Of a stretch of 64,000 nt of DNA, positions 19,487 to 28,448 are shown piece by piece. Position numbers and translations under genes: made by a program. The notes under the pieces are model-generated. The model did not search any database, was not told where the DNA came from, and saw only the letters and a program-made list of their open reading frames with translations. The first letter of the stretch is position 1. Each line of letters begins with the position of its first letter. Source of the DNA: Pelagibius marinus (GTDB taxonomy: Bacteria; Pseudomonadota; Alphaproteobacteria; Kiloniellales; Kiloniellaceae); the NCBI RefSeq assembly GCF_014925385.1, contig NZ_JACSDK010000005.1, positions 1 through 64,000 on the forward strand. Reading direction: 5' to 3'.

Positions 19487-19518
19487 CATTGGGTCCCGGG
19501 GTCAAGCCCCGGGACGAC
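19487..19518. repeat. REP-like palindromic repeat, copy 2 (inverted)
   Basis: The second 32-bp copy carries GTCCCGGGG, loop TCAAG, CCCCGGGAC (19493-19515). Relative to copy 1, the ninth base pair of the stem has changed from A-T to G-C on both sides, a compensatory change that keeps the hairpin. With copy 1 it forms a 370-bp unit around the GIY-YIG gene. Confidence 0.85.
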
Positions 19519-19564
19519 AGTGGAGTACTTATTGAGCCACTGAAAAGCCGACCACACCGACCTT

Positions 19565-20140
19565 CTAGCAGGCAGACAGGAGCAATTTGCCCAACTTCTT
19601 TGAAATCTCCTCTCTGCCCTTCTTCTTCAGAAAGTGGCTGGGAATGTGGAGGAGAAAAGCCTTCCATTTGCCGTCGCGCTGTCGGGTTTCCGAGCGCACA
19701 TAGTCCAGCAGCACCGTCGCCGACTCCCGGTCAAAGGCCCACAGCACCTTGCCCTTGTAGTCGATCTGAAAGTAGGCCTCGTCTGGCCACTTGAGGGTGT
19801 GCATCCTGCGACAGCCGCAGGCGTGACACGTCACAGATCCGGCGCTGAGCCCATGGCTGTGGTGCCAATCTTCCGCCCGGCATCCTTCGGGCAGATCGCT
19901 GACCTCGCCCAAGGTAATCCCGCCGAGGCCGTGATAGAACACGGCGCCATGCCAACGACTGCCACTGCTGTCTTCAAAGAGGTGGTATTCGAAGGAGCCG
20001 CTTTTCTGGAAATATTCTATGTCCGCTTTCCGCTTAATCCTGGCGACCGCAGCGAACTCGTACTCGGCCGGCGAGCCGCAATTGGGACACCGGATGCTGA
20101 CCCGATGAGGCATGCGATACCAATCGTAAGCTTCGGTCAT
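19565..20140 (-). CDS. Hypothetical protein with CPNCG and CHACGC zinc-ribbon pairs
   Basis: A 191-aa soluble protein of unknown function. RCPNCGSPAEYEF at about 17-29 and VTCHACGCRRMHTLKWP at about 103-119 supply two CxxC pairs that probably bind one zinc. Between them lies a segment rich in Trp, His and Gly. The C-terminal part is basic (FLKKKGREEISKKLGK). Composition is a little lower in GC and richer in Lys and Phe than the neighbours, and it sits next to the repeat-bracketed nuclease gene, so recent acquisition is possible but unproven. Confidence 0.75.
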   Translation of the reverse strand: MTEAYDWYRMPHRVSIRCPNCGSPAEYEFAAVARIKRKADIEYFQKSGSFEYHLFEDSSGSRWHGAVFYHGLGGITLGEVSDLPEGCRAEDWHHSHGLSAGSVTCHACGCRRMHTLKWPDEAYFQIDYKGKVLWAFDRESATVLLDYVRSETRQRDGKWKAFLLHIPSHFLKKKGREEISKKLGKLLLSAC

Positions 20141-20181
20141 CGCTACTCCTCCGGCATGTTGAACGGCCGCTGTTCTGGCCC

Positions 20182-22191
20182 TTATTCGAACTCCAGGATC
20201 GCCTGGTCGACGGCCAGGCTCTCGCCCGGCCCGGCGTGGACCTTCACGACCGTGCCGTCGCGCTCGGCGCGCAGTACGTTCTCCATCTTCATGGCCTCGA
20301 CCACCGCCAGTTCCTCGCCGGCCTTGACCGCCTGGCCCTCCTCGACCTTCAGCGACATCAGCAGGCCCGGCATGGGCGACAGCAGGAAGCGCGAGAGATC
20401 GGGCGGCTCCTTCACCGGCATGCGCTGGGCCAGCTTGGCGGCCAGCGGGGTCAGTACCAGGGCCTCGATGTCCGCCCCGTTATAGCCGAGGCGCAGCGCC
20501 GGGCCGCGGCGGTCGACCTGCACCGTGACCGGGCGGCTGTCGATGAAGCAGGGCAGCACGATGTCGCCCAGCTGCGCGCTGGTCTCGATCAGCAGGCCCT
20601 TCGCCCCGCCGGTGACGCGGAAGGCGCCATCCTCCGGCGTGACCGTTCGCGGGTGCGCCTCCTGGCCCGCCAGCATGACCACCCAGTCCGCCGGCTTGGT
20701 CGGGTCGAAAACCACGCCGCCGTCCATCTGGCCGGAAATCAACGCCGCGCGGGCGGAGCGCTGCTGCTCCAGGATGGCCGCCACTGCGATGAGGATGTCC
20801 AGTGTCTCCCCGGTCACCTCGGAGCCTTGGAAGCCGTCGGGGAACTCCTCGGCGATGAAGTTGGTCGACATGTTGCCCTCGCGGAAGCGCGGGTTGGCCA
20901 TGACCGCGTTCAGGAAGGCGATGTTGTGGTTGATGCCGCGGATGCAGTAGGCGTCGAGCGCCGCCTGCATGGCAGCGATGGCTTTCTCCCGGTCCGGGGC
21001 GTGGGTCACCAGCTTGGCGATCATGGGGTCGTAGAACATGGAGATCTCCGAGCCCTCCTCGACGCCGCTGTCGATGCGCACCGTGGCGGAGGCGTCCTCC
21101 GGGCTGCCCGGCGTGCGGTAGCGCACCAGGCGGCCGATCGACGGCATGAAGTCGCGCAGGGGGTCCTCGGCGTAGACGCGGGTCTCGACGGCCCAGCCGT
21201 CGAGCTTCACGTCCTTCTGCCCGAAGCTCAGCTTCTCGCCGGCGGCGATGCGGATCATCCATTCGATGAGGTCGAGGCCGGTGATCATCTCGGTCACCGG
21301 ATGCTCGACCTGGATGCGCGTGTTCATCTCCAGGAAGTAGAAGTTCTTGTCCTTGTCGACGATGAACTCCACGGTGCCGGCCGAGACGTAGTCCACAGCC
21401 TCGGCCAGGGCGACGGCCTGGGCGCCCATGGCCGCGCGCGTCTCGGCGTCCAGGAAGGGCGACGGCGCCTCCTCCACCACCTTCTGGTGGCGGCGCTGGA
21501 TCGAGCATTCGCGCTCGTGCAGATAGAGCGTATTGCCGTGGGTGTCGGCCAGCACCTGGATCTCGATGTGGCGCGGCTCCTCGATGAACTTCTCGATGAA
21601 GACCCGCTCGTCGCCGAAGCTGGAGCGCGCCTCGTTGCGCGCCGAGCGCAGGCCGTCCTTCACCTCGGCCTCGCTGCGGGCGATCCTCATGCCCTTGCCG
21701 CCGCCGCCGGCGGAGGCCTTGATCATCACCGGGTAGCCGATCTCGCCGGCGACTTTCACCGCCTCCGCCTCGTCGTCGATGGCGTCGGGGTGGCCGGGCA
21801 CGGTGGAGACCTTGGCCTCGGCGGCCAGCTTCTTGGAGGTGATCTTGTCGCCCATGGCGCCGATGGCCTTCACCGGCGGGCCGATGAAGACCAGACCGGC
21901 GGCGTCCAGCGCCTCGACGAACCTGGCGTTCTCCGACAGGAAGCCGAAGCCGGGATGGATCGCCTCGGCGCCGGTCTCTTTGGCCGCGGCGATGATCTTG
22001 TCCATCACCAGGTAGCTCTCGGCCGCCGCGGCCGGGCCGATGGCCACCGCCTCGTCGGCCTGCTGCACGTGCAGCGCCGCGGCGTCGGCGTCGGAGTAGA
22101 CCGCCACCGTCTGGATGCCCAGGCGCTTGCAGGTCTTGATGATGCGGCAGGCGATCTCGCCCCGGTTCGCGATGAGGATTTTCTTGAACAT
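20182..22191 (-). CDS. pccA: Propionyl-CoA carboxylase, biotin carboxylase/BCCP (alpha) subunit
   Basis: A 669-aa alpha subunit with biotin carboxylase at residues 1-450 (FKKILIANRGEIACRI, the ATP-grasp loop GGGGKGMRIA, HERECSIQRRHQK, EMNTRIQVEHPVTE), a BT linker domain, and a C-terminal biotinyl domain with AMKMEN holding the biotinylated Lys. It carboxylates biotin with bicarbonate and ATP for transfer to propionyl-CoA by PccB, giving methylmalonyl-CoA. Length and domain order match alphaproteobacterial PccA better than the shorter acetyl-CoA carboxylase AccC. PccB is encoded upstream on the same strand, with a GST gene between. Confidence 0.94.
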   Translation of the reverse strand: MFKKILIANRGEIACRIIKTCKRLGIQTVAVYSDADAAALHVQQADEAVAIGPAAAAESYLVMDKIIAAAKETGAEAIHPGFGFLSENARFVEALDAAGLVFIGPPVKAIGAMGDKITSKKLAAEAKVSTVPGHPDAIDDEAEAVKVAGEIGYPVMIKASAGGGGKGMRIARSEAEVKDGLRSARNEARSSFGDERVFIEKFIEEPRHIEIQVLADTHGNTLYLHERECSIQRRHQKVVEEAPSPFLDAETRAAMGAQAVALAEAVDYVSAGTVEFIVDKDKNFYFLEMNTRIQVEHPVTEMITGLDLIEWMIRIAAGEKLSFGQKDVKLDGWAVETRVYAEDPLRDFMPSIGRLVRYRTPGSPEDASATVRIDSGVEEGSEISMFYDPMIAKLVTHAPDREKAIAAMQAALDAYCIRGINHNIAFLNAVMANPRFREGNMSTNFIAEEFPDGFQGSEVTGETLDILIAVAAILEQQRSARAALISGQMDGGVVFDPTKPADWVVMLAGQEAHPRTVTPEDGAFRVTGGAKGLLIETSAQLGDIVLPCFIDSRPVTVQVDRRGPALRLGYNGADIEALVLTPLAAKLAQRMPVKEPPDLSRFLLSPMPGLLMSLKVEEGQAVKAGEELAVVEAMKMENVLRAERDGTVVKVHAGPGESLAVDQAILEFE

Positions 22192-22275
22192 CCGTCCCTA
22201 AAGCCTTGTTTCTAAGCCTTGTTCGTTTAGGCCACCCCTACCGCTGGCCGGCAAGCACTCACCACACTATCCCCG

Positions 22276-22908
22276 TCACGCCTTGCGGTCATCGTGTGCC
22301 TTCAGGCGGCCGGCGAAGGGCACGTAGCCCGGCAGCCCCGGAAAGCGCTCGATCCAGGCGCGCAGCGCCGGATAGGCGGAGAGATCGAAGCCGCCCTGGT
22401 CGGCCACGTGGGTATAGGCGTAAAGCGAGATATCGGCGATCGAGGGCTGTGCGCCCAGCAGCCAGTCCTGACCCGCCAGCGTCTTCTCCATGACCCCAAG
22501 GGCGTCGTAGCCCCGCTGCTCGCGCTCGGCCCACTGCGGCTCGCTCTCGCGCGTCTTGTCGGTGTGGCGCGTCCAGTACCGCAGCACGGCGATGTAGGGC
22601 TCGTGGCTGTACTGCTCGAAGAACATCCACTGCAGCGCGCGGGCCCGGCCCAGCCGGTCGTCCGGCAGGTAGGGCGTGCCTTCGGCCAGATAGAACATGA
22701 TGGCATTGGATTCCGGCAGCAGCGTCCCGTCGTCCAATTCCAGGAGGGGAATGCGCCCGTTGGGGTTCTTCGCCAGGAAGGCTTCCTTGCGCGTCTCGCC
22801 CTGGATGGCGTTCACCTCGACCAGATCGTAAGGAATGTCCAGAAGCGCCAGCGTCAACAGCACCTTGTAGCCGTTGCCTGAATCGGGATCGTCGTAGAGC
22901 TTCAGCAT
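22276..22908 (-). CDS. Glutathione S-transferase family protein
   Basis: A 210-aa GST: N-terminal thioredoxin-fold domain (LKLYDDPDSGNGYKVLLTLALL, NPNGRIPLLEL with cis-Pro, and DGTLLPESNAIMFYLAE for glutathione gamma-glutamyl binding) and a helical C-terminal domain containing PSIADISLYAYTHVADQGG. It belongs to the YfcG/beta-like soluble GSTs. It lies between pccB (8 bp upstream) and pccA (84 bp downstream) on the same strand, so it is likely cotranscribed. The reason for a GST in this operon is unknown; handling of reactive acyl or enoyl compounds is a guess. Confidence 0.9.
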   Translation of the reverse strand: MLKLYDDPDSGNGYKVLLTLALLDIPYDLVEVNAIQGETRKEAFLAKNPNGRIPLLELDDGTLLPESNAIMFYLAEGTPYLPDDRLGRARALQWMFFEQYSHEPYIAVLRYWTRHTDKTRESEPQWAEREQRGYDALGVMEKTLAGQDWLLGAQPSIADISLYAYTHVADQGGFDLSAYPALRAWIERFPGLPGYVPFAGRLKAHDDRKA

Positions 22909-22916
22909 GGGGGCCC

Positions 22917-24449
22917 CTAGAGCGGCAGGTTGTCGTGCTTCTTCCAGGGGTTCTCCAGCTGCTTGTCGCGCAGCATGTTGAGCGCCTTGCAGACCCGGCG
23001 GCGGGTGCCGTGCGGCTTGATCACGTCGTCGATGAAACCGCGCGAGGCGGCGACGAAGGGGTTGGCGAACTTCTGGCGGTACTCCTCGGTGCGCGCGGCG
23101 ATCTTCTCCGCGTCGCCGATGTCGCCGCGGAAGATGATCTCCACCGCCCCCTTGGGGCCCATGACCGCGATCTCCGCCGTCGGCCAGGCGTAGTTCACGT
23201 CGCCTCGCAGGTGCTTGGAGGCCATGACGTCGTAGGCCCCGCCGTAGGCCTTGCGGGTGATCACCGTGACCTTCGGCACCGTCGCCTCGGCGTAGGCGAA
23301 GAGCAGCTTGGCGCCGTGCTTGATGATGCCGTTGAACTCCTGCGAGGTCCCCGGCAGGAAGCCCGGCACGTCGACGAAGGTGACGATGGGGATGTTGAAG
23401 CAGTCACAGAAGCGCACGAAGCGCGCCGCCTTGATGGAGGAGGCGATGTCCAGGCAGCCGGCCAGGACCATGGGCTGGTTGGCGACGAAGCCGACGGTGT
23501 TGCCCTCCATGCGCCCGAAGCCGGTGATGATGTTGCCGGCGTAGGCGGGCTGGATCTCGAAGAAGTCGCCGTCGTCGACCACCTTCTCGATCAGCTCCTT
23601 CATGTCGTAGGGCTTGGTGGCGTCGGGCGGCACCAGGGTGTCGAGCGACAGGTCCTCGCGGGTCGCCGGATCGTCGGTCGGCCGCCAGGGCGGCGCCTCG
23701 CGGTTGGAGGCCGGCAGGAAGTCGACGAAGCGGCGCAGCTCCAGCAGGGCCTCGACGTCGTTCTCGAAGGCCAGGTCGGCGACGCCGGACTTGGTGGTGT
23801 GGGTGATGGCCCCGCCCAGGGCCTCGGCGGTCACCGTCTCGTGGGTCACGGTCTTCACCACGTCCGGGCCGGTCACGAACATGTAGGAGCTGTCCTTGAC
23901 CATGAAGATGTAGTCGGTCATGGCCGGGGAATAGACCGCGCCGCCGGCGCAGGGACCCATGATCATGGAGATCTGGGGCACGACGCCGGAGGCCAGGACG
24001 TTGCGCTGGAACACCTCGGCGTAGCCGGCCAGCGAGGCCACGCCCTCCTGGATGCGGGCGCCGCCTGAGTCGTTGAGGCCGATGACCGGGGCGCCGACCT
24101 GGATGGCCTTGTCCATGATCTTGCAGATCTTCTCGGCATGGGCCTCGGAGAGCGAGCCGCCGAAGACGGTGAAGTCCTGGCTGAAGACGAAGACCAGGCG
24201 GCCGTTGATGGTGCCGTGGCCGGTGACCACGCCGTCGCCCGAGACCTTCTGCTGCTCCATGCCGAAGTCGATGCAGCGGTGCTCGACGAACATGTCCCAC
24301 TCCTCGAAGGAGCCCTCGTCGAGCAGGATCTGCAGGCGCTCGCGGGCGGTCAGCTTGCCCTTGGCGTGCTGGGCCTCGATCCGCCGCTGGCCACCCCCGA
24401 TGGCCGCCTGATCCCGCATTTCCTCAAGTCGTTGGAGGATGTCCTGCAT
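22917..24449 (-). CDS. pccB: Propionyl-CoA carboxylase, carboxyltransferase (beta) subunit
   Basis: A 510-aa carboxyltransferase that moves the carboxyl group from biotin on PccA to propionyl-CoA. Both crotonase-like halves are present: the N-terminal half with [24 protein letters not shown] and [12 protein letters not shown] (oxyanion Gly-Gly), and the C-terminal half with [26 protein letters not shown] and [11 protein letters not shown]. Length and sequence are of the PccB type rather than the methylcrotonyl-CoA carboxylase beta subunit. It heads the pccB-GST-pccA run and is divergent from the receptor-globin gene. Confidence 0.94.
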   Translation of the reverse strand: MQDILQRLEEMRDQAAIGGGQRRIEAQHAKGKLTARERLQILLDEGSFEEWDMFVEHRCIDFGMEQQKVSGDGVVTGHGTINGRLVFVFSQDFTVFGGSLSEAHAEKICKIMDKAIQVGAPVIGLNDSGGARIQEGVASLAGYAEVFQRNVLASGVVPQISMIMGPCAGGAVYSPAMTDYIFMVKDSSYMFVTGPDVVKTVTHETVTAEALGGAITHTTKSGVADLAFENDVEALLELRRFVDFLPASNREAPPWRPTDDPATREDLSLDTLVPPDATKPYDMKELIEKVVDDGDFFEIQPAYAGNIITGFGRMEGNTVGFVANQPMVLAGCLDIASSIKAARFVRFCDCFNIPIVTFVDVPGFLPGTSQEFNGIIKHGAKLLFAYAEATVPKVTVITRKAYGGAYDVMASKHLRGDVNYAWPTAEIAVMGPKGAVEIIFRGDIGDAEKIAARTEEYRQKFANPFVAASRGFIDDVIKPHGTRRRVCKALNMLRDKQLENPWKKHDNLPL

Positions 24450-24674
24450 GGCACCGCTTTCCCTGCTTTGTCGCCGCCGGGCTTCAGCCCCGCCCCTGTC
24501 GTTGGGCTTGCTGATAGCATGAGCGAACCGGCTATACCAGCGGCCGGGCGGCCTCCGGCGCCTTCAGGGCAACCTTTAGAATTAGCCAGTCGTTAACGGC
24601 GTTTCCTTACAAAGGCTCAAGAAATCTCGCAAGATCCGTCAGCGAACTCCCGGTCAAAGCAGGAACAACCGCCC

Positions 24675-25556
24675 ATGCCCGCCGATCCCGCCCGCGCAGC
24701 CGCCCCGCAATCCGCCCCCGAAAGCCTTGAAGACGAAGGCATCGCGGCGCAGATCCAGGCCCTGCGCAGCGAGGTCGAGAACGTCGCCGCCATGGCCGGG
24801 CAGATCGAGGCCATCGCCAAGCAGACCAACCTGCTGGCCCTCAACGCCACCATCGAGGCCGCCCGGGCCGGTGAAGCCGGCCGCGGCTTCGCGGTGGTGG
24901 CCGGCGAGGTCAAGCAACTCGCCGGGCAGACCGCCAAGACCACGGGCGAGATCGGCGAGATCGCCGACAGCCTGACCCACCGCATCGAGCGCCTGGCGGA
25001 GCTGACGGAGAAGGGCCTGCCCGCCGCCGCCCCCGAAGCGCCTTCCCGGCCGTCTGCCGACCAGACGGCTGCCGGCCAGCCCGCCGAAACCGGGGGCCCG
25101 GCGGAGACCTTCCAGCCGCCGGCCTTGTCCACCAAGGAAATAGAGCTGGTGCAGGAAAGCTTCGCCCTTGTCGATCCCATCGCCGACGACGCCGCCGGCC
25201 TGTTCTACAAGCGGTTGTTCGAGATCGACCCCAGCACCCAGGCGTTGTTCAAGGGCGACATGGCCGATCAGGGCCGCAAGCTGATGAGCGTGCTGAAGAC
25301 CGCCATCGCCGGCCTGGACAGGTTCGAGCAGTTGGTGCCGGTGCTGAAGATCATGGGCCAGCGCCACCTCACCTACGGGGTCGAGTTCAAGCACTACGAG
25401 AGCGTCGCCAAGGCCCTGCTGTGGACCCTGAAGGAAGGCCTCAAGGAGGCCTTCACCCCGGAGATGGAGCAGGCCTGGGCCAAGGTCTACAGCGCCCTGG
25501 CCGAGGTCATGATGCGGGGCTCGCAGGAGCCGCCGGCGACCCGGGCATTTTCCTGA
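24675..25556 (+). CDS. Chemoreceptor signalling tip fused to a C-terminal haemoglobin-like globin
   Basis: A 293-aa soluble protein. Residues 22-112 are a methyl-accepting-chemotaxis signalling hairpin: [20 protein letters not shown] (45-64) and [13 protein letters not shown] are the CheA/CheW-binding tip. There is no membrane segment, HAMP or sensor domain. After a Pro/Ala linker, 151-283 form a globin of the flavohaemoglobin/Vitreoscilla type: Tyr178 (B10), Gln199 (E7) and proximal His231 in [12 protein letters not shown], so haem binding is expected. Globin-coupled sensors normally have the globin first; here the order is reversed and the receptor part is unusually short. AGGAAC precedes the ATG. 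O2, NO or redox sensing is inferred. No che genes are adjacent. Confidence 0.88.
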   Translation: MPADPARAAAPQSAPESLEDEGIAAQIQALRSEVENVAAMAGQIEAIAKQTNLLALNATIEAARAGEAGRGFAVVAGEVKQLAGQTAKTTGEIGEIADSLTHRIERLAELTEKGLPAAAPEAPSRPSADQTAAGQPAETGGPAETFQPPALSTKEIELVQESFALVDPIADDAAGLFYKRLFEIDPSTQALFKGDMADQGRKLMSVLKTAIAGLDRFEQLVPVLKIMGQRHLTYGVEFKHYESVAKALLWTLKEGLKEAFTPEMEQAWAKVYSALAEVMMRGSQEPPATRAFS

Positions 25557-25580
25557 TTTTCAGAGTCTTACCGTAACCGG

Positions 25581-26285
25581 CTAGCGAATGATCTCAAGTA
25601 GCCGGGCGGCGCTTTCCAGGTCCCGGCCCAGGCCCGCGCGGCGCTCCACTGCCTCGGCGTCCTCCCCCCACCGCTCCGCCTGATAGAGCTCGTCGAGCTG
25701 TGACAGGGCCACCGCCTCGCTGGCATCGATGCGGCCCTTGGAGAGGGCAAGGCCGATGAGCAGCGAGCCCGCCGCCTTCGCCGCGGCGGCCAGCCCCGTC
25801 AGTTCCAGATCGCTGTGCTCCTCCACCGCCAGCTTCAGGGCCGCGAGACTGTCCGGCGACTGGTCCTGCGGAGTGATGCCGCAGGTCTTCTTCAACGGTG
25901 CGCGCAGCTCCTCCGCCGCCCAGTCCAGCAGCGGCTGCCAGAGCTGCTGCTGGCGGCGCAGCAGCTCGCCGGTCTCGTCGGTCCAGTAGCACAGCAGGTC
26001 ATGGCTGCCGTAGTCGGCCAGCTCGGCGACAATCGCGGGACGGTGCGGCGCGACGATGTCGATGGCCGTGCAGACCAGGCTGTTGAGCGCCATCCCCCGG
26101 GGGTCCACCTCCTCGCCCTGGCTCTGCCATTCCGCGGCGACCGCCTCGGCGAGGGTCTGGGAGGGCACCACCAGCGGGGCCTTGGCCGGGGTGCGCACCT
26201 GCCGCCCGTCCAGTTCCACGGTGTAGCCGCCTTCCGCCGGCGCGGCAGCGGCCTGCTTGTAGAAGCGCTTGATCTTCTGCTGCAT
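25581..26285 (-). CDS. ATP12 family F1-ATPase assembly chaperone
   Basis: A 234-aa ATP12 homologue, a chaperone that binds the F1 alpha subunit during ATP synthase assembly (known from mitochondria, with homologues in alphaproteobacteria). It shows the N-terminal FYKQAAA, YTVELDGRQVRTPAKAPLVVPS, the middle SHDLLCYWTDETGELLRRQ and the conserved SLLIGLALSKG with downstream AVALSQLDELYQAERWGED. It sits 15 bp downstream of the AsmA gene and probably shares its transcript. Confidence 0.93.
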   Translation of the reverse strand: MQQKIKRFYKQAAAAPAEGGYTVELDGRQVRTPAKAPLVVPSQTLAEAVAAEWQSQGEEVDPRGMALNSLVCTAIDIVAPHRPAIVAELADYGSHDLLCYWTDETGELLRRQQQLWQPLLDWAAEELRAPLKKTCGITPQDQSPDSLAALKLAVEEHSDLELTGLAAAAKAAGSLLIGLALSKGRIDASEAVALSQLDELYQAERWGEDAEAVERRAGLGRDLESAARLLEIIR

Positions 26286-26300
26286 GGATTTCTTACCGAC

Positions 26301-28448
26301 CTAGTTGCCGAAGAGACTCTTCAAGCCTTCCTCGATCCCCTCGCCCACATCCTTCAGGGCCTTGCCGGCGTCGTCGATGATGCCGCCCGAGGAGGAGGAC
26401 GACTGGCCGCTCTCCGGGGCGGTCCCGGCCTCCCCGCCCCGGCCGATGGCCGCCAGGGCCTCGCTGCAGAGGGAGGCCGTGGCGCCGCCGCTCTGGCCGA
26501 TCAGCGGCCCGGTGCCGATCAGGCCGCCGACGCTGTCGACCGCGCCGCCGACGATATTGCCGCCGCTCTCCGCCACGTCGCCGACGGTGCCCACCGCGCC
26601 GGCCACCGCGCCGATCGGGTCGGGCACGAAGCTGGGGTTGTTCAGCGGGCCGGTGACTTTGAACGGGACGGCGAGGCTGGCCAGGCTGGGCTCGCTGGTC
26701 TCGGTGTCGAAAGCCAAATTCACCCGCTCGGCATCCAGGTCGATGCCGCCCCGCCCGGCGACCGCGAAGGCGCCGCTGTCCAGCACCAGGGCGCGGCTCC
26801 TGGCCTGGCCCTGCGCCACGTCGAAGCGGGTGACGAAGCACTCCAGGCGGGTCTGGTTCGACTGCCCGAACAGCGGCCCTGTGATGTCGCTCAAACCGGC
26901 GCTGAGAACACTCAGCATGGCGTTGTCGATGGTGCCGTCTTCCGAGACCGCCTGGACGTAGCCATCCAGGCCTGCGGCGATGGCATGCGGACTGGCGCCG
27001 CGGCCCTTCAAATCGACGTCGAGTTCCAGCTTGCCGCCGACGCCCTCGTTGACCTCCGCCCGCTTCAACAGTTCGCCGAAGTCGATGTCGCGCCCGGTGA
27101 GGGCCAGCGCCAGGTCCGGCTCCGCCTTGGCCCCGTCGAGGGCGAGGCGGCCGTCCAGGGTGCCGCCGGCCAGCAGTGCCGCCAGCGGTTCCACGGTCAG
27201 GGCCCCGCCCTTGAGGACCAGCGTCAGCTTGACCTCGTTGAGTTCCAGGCCCGGCGAGAGGCGCAGCAGCTCCGCGTCCAGCTTCACCTCGGCGTCGAGG
27301 GCGCGCAGGCCCTCCAGCGGCAGGGGCGTCTCAGAGAAGATCCGGTCACCCCCGCCTGCCGAGCCGCCGCCCGCCGAGCCGCCACCCGCGCTTCCTGGGG
27401 CCGCGCCTTCGCCGCCGCTGAAATCCCCCAGGTCGAGCAGTTTGGAGAGCAGCGCCGCCTTCAGCGCGGGGCGCGCAGCGGCCAAGTCCAGTGTGGCGTT
27501 GCCGCCCAGGTCGCTGCCGCCCACCGTCAGCCGCAGTCCATCAAATTCAATGGTTTGATTGGCTGCCTTCACGTCACTGGACAACTTGAAGGGACCCAGC
27601 GCCGGCAACTCCGCGCCGACGAAGGGCGACAACCCGGCGAGGCTTTCGCCCTCGGCGGTGACGGCCACCTCGGCGGTCATGTCCCCGGTCAGATCGCCGG
27701 CCCGGCCCGTCACCGCCAGCGTCACGCCCCCGGCGGCCAGGGTCATGTCCAGCGGCCCCTCGGCGCCGGAGAGCAGCGCCGGCAGGCCCGGATAGCTGCC
27801 CTCCAGGGTGAAGGGGTTGCCGTTGTAGGCGCCCACGAGACGCAGGCTGCGCGCACCGCCGCCGGCGGGCACCGCGCCCACCGCCTCTGTCACCTCCAGG
27901 CTCAGGGTCTCGCCGGAGCCGGCCTCCGTCATGGTGAGCTGGCCGCCCTCGATGCGGAAGTCCTGCACGTCGGGCAGGGAAACGGCCCCCGCCTCGCCCG
28001 CCGGCTCGGGCGCCTGCTCATCCGGGGCCTCCGCGGCCGCTTCCTCAAACTCCCAGTTGCCGCGGCCCTCGGCATCGGTCTCCAGCAGGATATCCGGCGC
28101 CACCGCGACCAGGCGGGTCACCACCACCTCGCCGAACAGCAGGGGCAGCAGCTCGACCTCGATCTCCAGGCGCCTGAAGGTCACCATATCGGGGCGGCTG
28201 CCCCAGGGCGCGTTGGCGAAGCGCACGTCCTGCAGGTCGATGGAGGGCACCAGGGAGACCCGCAGCGCCACCGGGCCATCGATCGCCAGGTCGCGGCCCG
28301 TGGCGGCCTTGACCTCCGTCCTTGCGAAGTCGGCGACCTGCTGCACATCCAGCGAGGCGATGATGGCGTAGCCCGCAACCAGCACCGCCACGGTGAGGGC
28401 CACCAGGGCGGCAAAGATCCGCCGCAGCCTGCCGCGTCGCTTCTTCAT
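26301..28448 (-). CDS. AsmA family outer-membrane biogenesis protein
   Basis: A 715-aa AsmA-like protein. A basic N-terminus and a membrane helix (IFAALVALTVAVLVAGYAII) anchor it in the inner membrane; the rest is a periplasmic beta-rich lipid-transport-type body. AsmA_N signatures are seen in VEVELLPLLFG-like and ITGPLFGQ segments, with ALRVSLVPSIDLQDVRFANA after the anchor. A Gly/Ser repeat (AGGGSAGGGSAGGG) lies near 355-370. Its start overlaps the HAD gene by four bases, so the two are coupled. AsmA proteins act in phospholipid or LPS transport across the periplasm; the exact role here is not defined. Confidence 0.9.
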   Translation of the reverse strand: MKKRRGRLRRIFAALVALTVAVLVAGYAIIASLDVQQVADFARTEVKAATGRDLAIDGPVALRVSLVPSIDLQDVRFANAPWGSRPDMVTFRRLEIEVELLPLLFGEVVVTRLVAVAPDILLETDAEGRGNWEFEEAAAEAPDEQAPEPAGEAGAVSLPDVQDFRIEGGQLTMTEAGSGETLSLEVTEAVGAVPAGGGARSLRLVGAYNGNPFTLEGSYPGLPALLSGAEGPLDMTLAAGGVTLAVTGRAGDLTGDMTAEVAVTAEGESLAGLSPFVGAELPALGPFKLSSDVKAANQTIEFDGLRLTVGGSDLGGNATLDLAAARPALKAALLSKLLDLGDFSGGEGAAPGSAGGGSAGGGSAGGGDRIFSETPLPLEGLRALDAEVKLDAELLRLSPGLELNEVKLTLVLKGGALTVEPLAALLAGGTLDGRLALDGAKAEPDLALALTGRDIDFGELLKRAEVNEGVGGKLELDVDLKGRGASPHAIAAGLDGYVQAVSEDGTIDNAMLSVLSAGLSDITGPLFGQSNQTRLECFVTRFDVAQGQARSRALVLDSGAFAVAGRGGIDLDAERVNLAFDTETSEPSLASLAVPFKVTGPLNNPSFVPDPIGAVAGAVGTVGDVAESGGNIVGGAVDSVGGLIGTGPLIGQSGGATASLCSEALAAIGRGGEAGTAPESGQSSSSSGGIIDDAGKALKDVGEGIEEGLKSLFGN

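Noticed and set aside
27340-27400. GGGCGGGC-type short DNA repeat in the AsmA gene
   Set aside because: It encodes a Gly/Ser linker in frame and needs no separate explanation.
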